From: Alphaproteobacteria bacterium
GTDB lineage: Bacteria; Pseudomonadota; Alphaproteobacteria; ATCC43930; CGMCC-115725
Assembly: GCA_017353855.1 (NCBI GenBank)
Contig: JAFMSA010000312.1
Location: forward strand, 1-5,725
Direction of reading: 5' to 3'
Length of the DNA: 5,725 nt
Positions 1-5,682 of this stretch are shown piece after piece. Every line of letters begins with the position of its first letter. Position 1 is the first letter of the stretch. The notes beneath the pieces are model-generated. The model ran no database searches and was not told the origin of the DNA. It was given only the letters and a program-made list of their open reading frames with translations. The position numbers and the translations under genes were made by a program.

Positions 1-1
1 G

Positions 2-160
2 GAGCTGTTCCCGGATGGCCGCAAAGATGAGGACGAAGCGCTCGCGGTCAGCGGACCTGACGATCCGCTGCCGCAATGGCTCCTGGAAGACTGGCCCGGC
101 CCGGAGATGCGAGTCAGAATCGCGCAGCTGAAGCGCCGCAAGGAGCATGCTTCGAGGTGA
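2..160 (+). CDS. C-terminal fragment of an unidentified protein
   Basis: An open frame runs from the left edge to a TGA at 158-160 and encodes 52 residues with no in-frame start shown, so the gene begins outside the window. The peptide starts ELFPDGRKDEDEAL, passes through PLPQWLLEDWPGPEM and ends in a basic tail (AQLKRRKEHASR). It has an acidic stretch, a Trp/Pro-rich middle and a Lys/Arg-rich end, and is clearly hydrophilic, which fits a cytoplasmic protein. Codon choice favours G or C in third positions, as expected for a real gene at this GC content, and other frames across the stretch look less protein-like. I do not recognise the family and assign no function. Confidence 0.6.
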   Translation, partial: ELFPDGRKDEDEALAVSGPDDPLPQWLLEDWPGPEMRVRIAQLKRRKEHASR

Positions 161-522
161 GCGCGCCGTCAGGCTGGGCCACCGCAGCCGGAGCCCTTAT
201 TAGCATTCGCTACGCCGTTGAGTTTCAGTCCAATTTTGCTTCCGGATGGAGCACCGCCTGCGCCGGCCGGCCTTCTGCTGCTGCACTGTAGAGGGGGGTA
301 CAAGCCGCTGCGCTGCTGCGGCCGGTTCAGGAACGATCGAGGGGGAGCGGCGTGACGGATCCGGTTTTCACATCGCCCGTACGTCCGAATGGGGTGCGGC
401 GATCAGTGCGGGCGGCTTGGGGCGGCCTGCTTGCCACAACAGTGACGCACCCTTGCCGGGGTTACACGCGGGCAGACCGTTAAGGGGCAGCGGGAAGCCG
501 CGCCTTGGCGCTTCGCGTCCGC
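161..522. other. Intergenic region between convergent genes, no gene found
   Basis: This stretch of 362 bases lies between the end of the plus-strand fragment and the end of the minus-strand dioxygenase gene, so the flanking genes are convergent. Open frames here are low-complexity, Arg/Ala/Gly-rich readings without a ribosome binding site and look like by-products of high GC. It holds an AT-richer patch at about 196-245 and a 10-base palindrome, GCCGGCCGGC, at 262-271. Near the dioxygenase stop, read on the minus strand at about 489-509, the bases can form a GCGCC-AA-GGCGC hairpin. No T-run follows it, so I do not call a terminator. Confidence 0.5.
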
Positions 523-1158
523 TCACCCGAGCACGATGTCAAAGGTACCGGCGAGGGTGTTCGCCTCGATCTCGGGAGCCGGGCGGAGGGGCACGATCAG
601 GCGAGCGCGCCCGGCGGGATCGCGCACGCCCATCAGCACACCATCGCGTTGATTGAGCGGCTCGCCGGCAACGTACATCTGGGTGGTGAAACGCTGCAGA
701 CCGGATCCCGACACCGCGAAATGGATGTGCGGGGTCCGTCCGGGATAGGGCACGGGCCGGATCGTGCGAAAACGGTAGGCGCCCGCGTCGTCGGTGACTG
801 TCTGCCCGTAGCCCTGAAAATTCTCGTCGATCGGCCGGTCCGTGCGATCGTCGTCAACATAATGGTATCGGCCGTTTACGTCGCACTGCCAGATCTCGAC
901 ACGAGCCCCGGCGATCGCTCGTCCGGCCGGATCGAGGAGCCGGCCCGAGACACGGGTCACGGTTCCTTTGGCTGGACTGTTGTGCCCGGTGACCAGCACC
1001 AGGTCATTGTCCACATCGCTCGGAAACGCCATGGGATAGAACGGGCCCGCGGTCTGCCGCGGGGTAGGCGGCAGGTTTGACGCCCACCCCGGGCCCCGCA
1101 ACGAAAACCCCGCGACGGCCACGCCAAGGACCTCGAGCACCCGTCGTCTGCCGATCAT
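523..1158 (-). CDS. Exported intradiol ring-cleavage dioxygenase-like protein
   Basis: The 211-residue product matches the intradiol dioxygenase fold of the protocatechuate 3,4-dioxygenase/catechol 1,2-dioxygenase superfamily, non-haem Fe(III) enzymes that cleave catechol-type rings between the two hydroxyls. The family TxGPFYP motif is at residues 36-42 and EIWQ..VNGRYHY at 88-100. The four expected iron ligands can be assigned as Tyr98, Tyr138, His144 and His146 (PYPGRTPHIHF), with the conserved Arg at 141. The N-terminus has twin arginines (GRRRVLEVLG) followed by a hydrophobic stretch and a possible cleavage site after Ala26, which suggests a Tat signal and a periplasmic or secreted enzyme. 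The length fits single-domain members. The start is supported by AGGAGG at 1166-1171 (minus strand), seven bases before the ATG. The ATG overlaps the stop of a short upstream reading (ATGA). No aromatic-degradation genes are nearby, so the substrate is unknown. The family call is firm and the physiological role is not. Confidence 0.93.
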   Translation of the reverse strand: MIGRRRVLEVLGVAVAGFSLRGPGWASNLPPTPRQTAGPFYPMAFPSDVDNDLVLVTGHNSPAKGTVTRVSGRLLDPAGRAIAGARVEIWQCDVNGRYHYVDDDRTDRPIDENFQGYGQTVTDDAGAYRFRTIRPVPYPGRTPHIHFAVSGSGLQRFTTQMYVAGEPLNQRDGVLMGVRDPAGRARLIVPLRPAPEIEANTLAGTFDIVLG

Positions 1159-1390
1159 CGGCCGACCTCCTGCACGCGGATAACGTGGCTAATGTGGTAG
1201 GCTTCGATCGCGGGAACAGGCCACGCATCGCGATCAATTTGCCGGCGGGGAGCAAACGGTACACGGAAGGTCTCCAGGCGGACTGCGGTCGCCGGGCCGT
1301 CATGCGTGCTGGCGTCCCCGGTGCACAGTTGCTGAACGGGAAGGCAGCGATGCCAATGACGATCGCGCGGACCGCTCTCGAGACCTGCAC
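1155..1390 (-). pseudogene. Possible small lipoprotein gene, split by a frameshift
   Basis: Directly upstream of the dioxygenase, one minus-strand frame from a GTG at 1390 reads as a lipoprotein-type signal: MQVSRAVRAIVIG, a hydrophobic core, then AFPFSNC with Cys22 as candidate lipid-bearing residue. A second frame reads on as DGPATAVRLETFRVPF and ends EVGR with a TGA at 1155-1157 that overlaps the dioxygenase ATG by four bases. Both halves show coding-like base use, but they lie in different frames. They would join into a 78-residue protein if the run of four Gs (plus strand CCCC, 1316-1319) had one more G. This is inference: it could be a pseudogene, a sequencing or assembly error, or chance. 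The GTG has no evident Shine-Dalgarno sequence. The second frame alone is also open from a GTG at 1406. I do not recognise the family. Confidence 0.28.
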
Positions 1391-1406
1391 AAAGCGGGGC
1401 TATCAC

Positions 1407-1775
1407 GCATCAGGCCATCTCGTCGGCCACAACGGTGAGGGTTCTTGCAGCAGTGCGCGGCGACGGCGTACCGTCGCACACGGTAGAGAACGGGCAGCGC
1501 AACACCTATACCGTGTGCACCTTCCGCATCCCTTCCGGCGAATTCGCACAGCAGGTCGGACAATCCGACACCCGGCGCTGTACACCTTACAGGCATCGTC
1601 CTCGCCCAAGGCGCCGCCGATCAAGGCCGGCGACGGGATCATCGGCGCAGTCGCGGCTGCGGCGCGCCGGGCGGCGAAAGGACGAAGCGTCGGGCGAAAA
1701 CGGCATCGATAAGATTGCCGACCGGCTCGGATAAGTGCTCGAGGGCGGCGTGATCCTCAGGAAGGCCAAGCTTTA
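1407..1775. other. Intergenic region between divergent genes, no convincing gene
   Basis: About 370 bases separate the dioxygenase side (minus) from the transporter (plus), so regulatory sequence for both may be here, but I see no clear -35/-10 pair. On the plus strand two short pieces have coding-like base use in different frames. One, about 1435-1570, includes NTYTVCTFRIPSGEFAQQV. The other, about 1578-1712, includes KAPPIKAGDGIIGAVAAAA and stops with a TAA at 1710-1712. They cannot be joined without a frame change, neither has a ribosome binding site, and I recognise neither. They may be the remains of a decayed gene or chance. Confidence 0.35.
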
Positions 1776-2906
1776 ATGGAATGCAATTCTGGCTCGGCAG
1801 CACCTCGAGACGAGGCCGAGCGGGCGGCGGCCTTCCAGCGCATCGCGCGGGTAGTGCTGGTTGTTGCGCTGGTGCTGCTCGGGACATGGATCCTGCGCCG
1901 CTTCCTGCCCGCGCTTGCTTGGGCCGGCGTATTGGCTATCGCGCTGTGGCCGCTCAACCACCGGCTCGGGCGGGCAGGCTCGGGGCAACAAAACGGAGTG
2001 CTTGCGGCATTCCTGCTGACTGTGGCGATCGGGCTTATCTTCGCGGCTCCTTTCGTCTATGTCCTGGTCGAAGGCGCGCGCGAGATTCGTGTCGTGATCC
2101 ATTTTCTCGGTGAGGCTCAGCGCAACGGAATTGCCGTGCCGGACCGCGTCCAACAGCTGCCGCTGGTCGGTCATACGCTGGCGGAGTGGTGGCGCAGCAA
2201 TCTCAGCGATCCGGCCGCCGCCCGAGAGCTGCTGGGGCGCGTCAACACGCGCTCGCTCGCTGCATCGGCCCGGGAATATGGACCCGAGATCACTCACCGG
2301 CTGATTCTCTTCGGCTTCACGCTGCTGACCCTGTTCTTCCTGTTTCGCGACGGGACCCGGTTCAGCCGTCAGCTGATCCGGCTGAGCGATCGCCTTCTCG
2401 GTCCCGACGGAGAGCGGATCGGAAGGCACATGGTGCAGGCGGTGCTGGCAACGGTAACCGGCCTCGTCCTGGTCGGGCTCGGGGAGGGGGCGGTGATGGG
2501 TGTCGCCTACATTGCCGCCGGTTTGTCTCATCCGGTGTCGGTCGCGGCGCTGACCGGCGTGCTCGCCGTCATTCCGTTCGGTGCGCCGGTTGCCTTCGGC
2601 GCTGCGGCCTTATACCTGGCCGGAACCGGCAGCACGGTGGCCGGCGTGGCGGTGTTTTGCTTTGGCCTCGCGGTTGTGTTTGTCGCAGATCACGTGATTC
2701 GCCCGCTCATCATCGGCGGGTCCGCGCGCCTCCCGTTTTTGTGGGTGCTGCTGGGGATTCTGGGCGGACTGGAGAGTTTTGGGATCATCGGACTGTTCCT
2801 CGGCCCCGCCGTAATGGCCGCATTGATTTCACTGTGGCGGGAGTGGACGGACAATCCGGCACCCGACGATCGGCGGCGTGGCTTCTCGCCGTCGAGCGAG
2901 CCGTAA
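1776..2906 (+). CDS. AI-2E family (PerM/YdiK-like) inner-membrane transporter
   Basis: The 376-residue polytopic membrane protein shows the layout of the AI-2E family. There are hydrophobic segments at about 25-42, 43-62 and 74-98, then a long amphipathic loop (about 100-172), a segment at 173-191 ending in the family-typical FFLFRDG, and a hydrophobic C-terminal half (about 219-303 and 319-354). The C-terminal signature is clear: ADHVIRPLIIGG (304-315), then LPFLWVLLGILGG (319-331), ESFGIIGLFLGP (333-344). Members are proposed exporters or permeases; named examples concern autoinducer-2 or Na+/H+ exchange. The substrate cannot be read from sequence, and the family name should not be taken as evidence for quorum signalling. 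The start is supported by AGGAAGG at 1759-1765, ten bases before the ATG. The C-terminal tail (after about 357) is hydrophilic and basic/Pro-rich. It appears monocistronic, with 151 bases and a putative promoter before the next gene. Confidence 0.92.
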   Translation: MECNSGSAAPRDEAERAAAFQRIARVVLVVALVLLGTWILRRFLPALAWAGVLAIALWPLNHRLGRAGSGQQNGVLAAFLLTVAIGLIFAAPFVYVLVEGAREIRVVIHFLGEAQRNGIAVPDRVQQLPLVGHTLAEWWRSNLSDPAAARELLGRVNTRSLAASAREYGPEITHRLILFGFTLLTLFFLFRDGTRFSRQLIRLSDRLLGPDGERIGRHMVQAVLATVTGLVLVGLGEGAVMGVAYIAAGLSHPVSVAALTGVLAVIPFGAPVAFGAAALYLAGTGSTVAGVAVFCFGLAVVFVADHVIRPLIIGGSARLPFLWVLLGILGGLESFGIIGLFLGPAVMAALISLWREWTDNPAPDDRRRGFSPSSEP

Positions 2907-2932
2907 CAACTGGGCTACGCGGCGGAAAATCC

Positions 2933-2941
2933 TGCTATACT
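2933..2941 (+). promoter_or_regulatory. Putative extended -10 promoter element
   Basis: TGCTATACT matches the extended -10 pattern TGnTATAAT with one mismatch in the hexamer (TATACT, 2936-2941). It lies in the intergenic segment after the transporter, oriented towards the gene at 3058. No good -35 hexamer stands at the usual distance (GGCTAC at 2913-2918), which is tolerable for an extended -10 promoter. Transcription would begin near 2948, giving a leader of about 110 bases. The call rests on the motif alone. Confidence 0.42.
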
Positions 2942-2960
2942 CGTGCGCGTGGATTGCGAA

Positions 2961-2973
2961 CCGGCATTGCCGG
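2961..2973. repeat. Small palindrome downstream of the putative promoter
   Basis: CCGGCATTGCCGG is a perfect inverted repeat with six-base arms around a single T. It begins about 13 bases after the predicted transcription start for the gene at 3058, where a repressor site could act. It is short for an operator, and GC-rich palindromes arise by chance, so the regulatory role is inference. A second small inverted repeat, GATCC-CA-GGATC, lies at 3021-3032 in the same leader. Confidence 0.35.
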
Positions 2974-3046
2974 CATCTCGTCCTCTGCCGACAATGCGCT
3001 ACCTGTCCTCGATCGTTCGTGATCCCAGGATCGTGACTGGAATTGT

Positions 3047-3053
3047 GGGAGGG
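3047..3053 (+). promoter_or_regulatory. Ribosome binding site that fixes the start of the 3058 gene
   Basis: GGGAGGG lies just before the GTG at 3058, with its GAGG core about five bases from the start codon. The frame is also open from a TTG at 3043, but that codon has no such site and would place this purine run inside the gene. The GTG start is therefore preferred. Confidence 0.65.
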
Positions 3054-3057
3054 ATGC

Positions 3058-3483
3058 GTGAGATACGTTTGCGACGCGTCGGGCGGAAAGACCTGGTTTC
3101 GCATCGAGACCGAAGCCGAGGCCGCCAGTGAATCCGACCTCATGCGCCATGCCGTCGAAAAGTTCTTCCGCAAAGAGCAAGAGAAGGCCACGCAAAGCTT
3201 TCAACCGATTTCCAAGGTGTATATCGAGCAGGAAATCGGGCTCAAAGCGCACGTCCAGCGCGAGATGCCGCTATTCCTGACTTTGCGTGACGACGAGGGC
3301 AACCCTCTGGTGACGGCTATGCTGCCGCCGGGCGGGCGCGATGACCGCACCTTCCGGCCGATCATCGTCGGTATGGCTAACGCGGACCCTTATGTCGACC
3401 ACGCCGATGCCATTCGAGCACTCGGTCAGCATTACGGCCTCGCGCTTGAGAGGGGCCGCTGCTACCCCTATCGCCGCGATTGA
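3058..3483 (+). CDS. Hypothetical protein, 141 residues, probably conserved
   Basis: Starting at the GTG, the product begins MRYVCDASGGKTWFRIETEA. It is a soluble, mixed alpha/beta-looking protein without a signal peptide or membrane segment. A charged, probably helical part (about 17-46, with HAVEKFFRKEQEKA) is followed by IEQEIGLKAHV (56-66), PLFLTLRDDEGNPL (71-84), MLPPGGRDD (88-96), and a C-terminal part with ADPYVDHADAIRAL (109-122) and CYPYRRD at the end. It has only two cysteines (Cys5 and Cys135). I have an impression of similar uncharacterised proteins in alphaproteobacteria but cannot name a family or function. Its own promoter and ribosome binding site suggest independent expression. 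Base use is like the neighbouring genes, with no sign of transfer. Confidence 0.85.
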   Translation: MRYVCDASGGKTWFRIETEAEAASESDLMRHAVEKFFRKEQEKATQSFQPISKVYIEQEIGLKAHVQREMPLFLTLRDDEGNPLVTAMLPPGGRDDRTFRPIIVGMANADPYVDHADAIRALGQHYGLALERGRCYPYRRD

Positions 3484-3491
3484 TGCGGATT

Positions 3492-3519
3492 GGGCCCGGC
3501 CTCGTGATCCGACGGGCCC
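3492..3519 (+). repeat. Stem-loop just after the hypothetical gene
   Basis: GGGCCCG (3492-3498) and CGGGCCC (3513-3519) are perfect complements around a 14-base loop, starting nine bases after the TGA of the gene at 3058. The position suits a transcription end or mRNA 3' stabiliser. No T-run follows (the next bases are TCAGGGCGG), so it is not a typical intrinsic terminator. The downstream arm is also part of a longer inverted repeat with 3592-3604. Confidence 0.4.
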
Positions 3520-3604
3520 TCAGGGCGGCCTTCGCCAAGCGTTGCGGAACGCCAATGCCCTCAGCCCCATACTTTCGGGCCAGGATCGTTGGGGCCCGTC
3601 GGAT
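3507..3604. repeat. 13-base perfect inverted repeat, 72-base spacer
   Basis: ATCCGACGGGCCC (3507-3519) and GGGCCCGTCGGAT (3592-3604) are exact reverse complements. The left arm shares its last seven bases with the stem-loop at 3492-3519, so the two pairings exclude each other in RNA. The repeat could be a structured 3' end, the remnant ends of a small element, or chance in GC-rich DNA. No open frame of interest lies between the arms. Confidence 0.5.
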
Positions 3605-3630
3605 ATTCGGCGGAGTGAGCCGGTAAAGCC

Positions 3631-3644
3631 GTGCGGCGCCGCAC
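3631..3644. repeat. 14-base perfect palindrome
   Basis: GTGCGGCGCCGCAC reads the same on both strands. It stands alone in the gene-poor stretch, 27 bases after the right arm of the 13-base inverted repeat. No promoter or start codon nearby gives it an evident role. Confidence 0.4.
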
Positions 3645-4152
3645 CATAGCATTGTTGTTCAGGATCGCATCGTCGACCCGCATCTGCGGCGCACAGAACC
3701 GCTGACGGGCGGGATTGTAGGGACGCGGCAGGTTTCGCCGATGCGGTCGCGATAAACCACCGGAGGCTCTGACCCGAGAGGCCGAGGCGCAGCGGCGCCG
3801 GGGAGACGACACGCGCGTGATCGACGTTTTCCCATGCAAAAAATCGACGATGGACGGTCAATCACTCGGTGCGCTCGATGACCCCCCGAGCTTGTTCCCG
3901 ACCTTTCCGCCCGAGGCGGGCGATGAGGACGAGAGAACGCACAGCGGCCCGTCGGGTCAACGGCGGTGCGGAACCGGTCGGGGGCACGGGGCTGACCGAG
4001 AGCGGTATCGCGAGGGGCCCGCAGGGTGGGTTTGGATGTGCAGCGTGCCTCGCCTTTGTCGGCGGACGATGCCGCAGCACGCGGCCGACGTGCCCCGCCG
4101 GCAGCAGCAGCGGGCTGCGCAGAGGATCGCGCTCCCGCGATACGTCGTCACC

Positions 4153-4170
4153 CTGTCGGCAATCCGACAG
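4153..4170. repeat. Hairpin with 7-bp stem and 4-base loop
   Basis: CTGTCGG (4153-4159) and CCGACAG (4164-4170) form a perfect stem around CAAT. No T-run follows on either strand, so it is a structural hairpin rather than a demonstrated terminator. Confidence 0.35.
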
Positions 4171-4341
4171 CGGCGGGCGGGCGACACCCCCGGGCCGCTT
4201 CGACGCGAAGCGCAGGGGCGTATCCAGTGCTGCCGCGGGTATCCGGCTGCCCGCGACGAGCAGGCCATTGCCGCGATCTCGCAGCATTGGGCGCCGCCGT
4301 AAGCTGCCGGCGCGTGGCGGGATCCCGATACGGTGCGGTGA

Positions 4342-4355
4342 CCCCGCCCGCGGGG
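4342..4355 (-). repeat. GC-rich hairpin just past the end of hslU
   Basis: CCCCG (4342-4346) and CGGGG (4351-4355) pair around CCCG, about ten bases beyond the hslU stop codon. The location suits the end of the hslU transcript. On the minus strand no T-run follows, so a Rho-independent terminator is only a weak possibility. Confidence 0.3.
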
Positions 4356-4365
4356 CGTGAATGAA

Positions 4366-5682
4366 TCACAGGATGAACTTGGAGAGGTCGGCGTTCTGAG
4401 CGAGCGCGCCGACCCGATCGCGGACATAGGCCCGGTCGATCACGACATGCGTCCCCTCGGGACGGTCGGAGGCGGTAAAGCTTATCTCTTCGAGCAGCCG
4501 TTCGAGAATCGTGTGCAGTCGTCGTGCGCCGATGTTCTCGATCGACGCGTTGATCTCCTCGCCCAGCAACGCAAGTTCGTCGATCGAGGCCTCGTCAAAA
4601 TCGAGCGTGACCCCCTCGGTCGCGAGCAGCGCCTTGTACTGTTTGATCAGACTGGCTTCCGGCTCGACCAGAATGCGGCGAAAGTCGCTACGGTCGAGCG
4701 CCTTCAGCTCGACCCGGATCGGCAGCCGGCCCTGCAGTTCCGGCAGCAGATCGGACGGTTTGGTTTGATGGAAAGCGCCCGAGGCAATGAACAGGATGTG
4801 ATCCGTTTTGACGGCGCCGTGCTTTGTAGCAACCGTGGTGCCCTCGATCAGCGGCAGAAGATCGCGCTGGACACCTTCGCGGCTGACGTCGGGGCCGCCG
4901 AGGCGCTCGCTGCGCCCGCAGATCTTGTCGATCTCGTCGATAAACACGATGCCGTTCTGTTCGGCGGCGGCGGTTGCCTCGCGCACTACAATGTCCTGAT
5001 CCAGCAGCTTATCGCTCTCTTCGGCGACCAGCACGCGATGGCTGTCGGCGACGCTCATCCGCTTCGGTTTCGAGCGCGTGCCGAAGGCCTTGCCGAAAAT
5101 ATCGCCGAGATTGAGCATCCCCATTTGTGCGCCGGGCAGGCCCGGGATCTCGAATGTAGGCAGGCTGGCCGCGGCATTCTCCTGGACCGCTATCTCGACT
5201 TCGCGATCGTCGAGGGCGCCCTCGCGCAGCATCTTGCGGAACTTCTGGCGAGTATCTGCGCTGGCGCCGGCGCCGACCAGCGCGTCGAGCACACGCTCTT
5301 CGGCGGCGATTTCGGCTTTGGGCTCGACCTCCTTGCGCAGCCGCTCGCGGGTTATGCCGATCGAAATTTCGACGAGATCGCGGACGATCTGCTCGACATC
5401 GCGCCCGACATAGCCGACCTCGGTGAATTTGGTCGCTTCGACCTTGACAAACGGCGCTTGCGCGAGCTTCGCCAGACGCCGCGAGATCTCCGTCTTGCCG
5501 CAGCCTGTCGGCCCGATCATCAGAATGTTCTTGGGCAGCACCTCCTCACGCAGTTCGGGACTGAGCTGCTGGCGTCGCCAGCGGTTCCGCAGAGCAATCG
5601 CGACGGCACGCTTGGCTTCGTGCTGGCCGACGATAAAGCGATCTAACTCGGAGACAATCTCACGCGGACTGAAGGAGGTCAT
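4366..5682 (-). CDS. hslU: HslU, ATPase subunit of the HslUV protease
   Basis: HslU (ClpY) is a hexameric AAA+ unfoldase that feeds substrates into the HslV peptidase in the cytoplasm. All key parts are present in 438 residues, a normal family length. They are: an N-terminal SPREIVSELDRFIVGQ (5-20); Walker A GPTGCGKT (57-64); the substrate-gripping pore loop GYVGRD (90-95); a variable intermediate domain (about 110-230) with NLGDIFGKAFG; Walker B IVFIDEID (245-252); DVSREGVQRDLLPLIEG (265-281); a sensor region FIASGAFH (298-305); ELQGRLPIRVEL with a candidate arginine finger at Arg319; and the sensor-2 region NIGARRLHT (383-391). The C-terminus DLSKFIL matches the tail that docks into HslV. 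Walker A carries Cys61 where I recall Val in many relatives. The ATG gives the expected N-terminus but has no good Shine-Dalgarno sequence, which suggests coupling to an upstream gene. hslV is expected beyond the right edge. Confidence 0.98.
   Translation of the reverse strand: MTSFSPREIVSELDRFIVGQHEAKRAVAIALRNRWRRQQLSPELREEVLPKNILMIGPTGCGKTEISRRLAKLAQAPFVKVEATKFTEVGYVGRDVEQIVRDLVEISIGITRERLRKEVEPKAEIAAEERVLDALVGAGASADTRQKFRKMLREGALDDREVEIAVQENAAASLPTFEIPGLPGAQMGMLNLGDIFGKAFGTRSKPKRMSVADSHRVLVAEESDKLLDQDIVVREATAAAEQNGIVFIDEIDKICGRSERLGGPDVSREGVQRDLLPLIEGTTVATKHGAVKTDHILFIASGAFHQTKPSDLLPELQGRLPIRVELKALDRSDFRRILVEPEASLIKQYKALLATEGVTLDFDEASIDELALLGEEINASIENIGARRLHTILERLLEEISFTASDRPEGTHVVIDRAYVRDRVGALAQNADLSKFIL

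Larger units (their letters stand above)
3484..4365. other. Long GC-rich stretch without a convincing gene
   Basis: About 880 bases lie between the end of the hypothetical gene (plus) and the end of hslU (minus), so flanking genes converge here. Open frames exist on both strands (for example 3817-4302 plus and 3862-4287 minus), but they overlap each other, are rich in Arg, Pro and Gly, lack ribosome binding sites and show no domain I recognise. The stretch holds several exact inverted repeats: the pair at 3507-3604, a 14-base palindrome at 3631-3644, and hairpins at 4153-4170 and 4342-4355. I see no tRNA (no T-arm GGTTCRA pattern) and no transposase. It may contain a decayed gene or an untranslated RNA, but nothing proves either. 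Confidence 0.5.

Noticed and set aside
489..509. Possible terminator after the dioxygenase
   Set aside because: The GCGCC-AA-GGCGC pairing has only a two-base loop and no following T-run.
505..1080. A 191-codon open frame opposite the dioxygenase
   Set aside because: The minus strand carries the conserved iron-binding motifs, and the plus-strand reading has no recognisable features.
1773..2531. A 252-codon open frame on the minus strand within the transporter gene
   Set aside because: It is antisense to clear membrane segments and gives a Gln/Arg/Pro-rich low-complexity product, typical of a shadow frame.
1776..2906. Reading the AI-2E family name as evidence for a quorum-sensing system
   Set aside because: The family is broad, most members have unknown substrates, and no lsr or luxS gene is nearby.
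2186..3022. A 278-codon Arg-rich open frame overlapping the transporter end
   Set aside because: It is an alternative frame of the transporter with extreme Arg content and no ribosome binding site.
3817..4360. Several overlapping open frames on both strands (3817-4302, 3869-4360, 4026-4364 plus; 3862-4287 minus)
   Set aside because: They compete for the same DNA, are dominated by Arg/Pro/Gly/Ala, and none has a start signal or a family feature. I could not choose one as real.
4357..5646. A 429-codon open frame antisense to hslU
   Set aside because: It lies wholly opposite a certain gene. Its sequence is a mirror of hslU codon use (GC-rich third positions remove stop codons), and it shows no domain or ribosome binding site.
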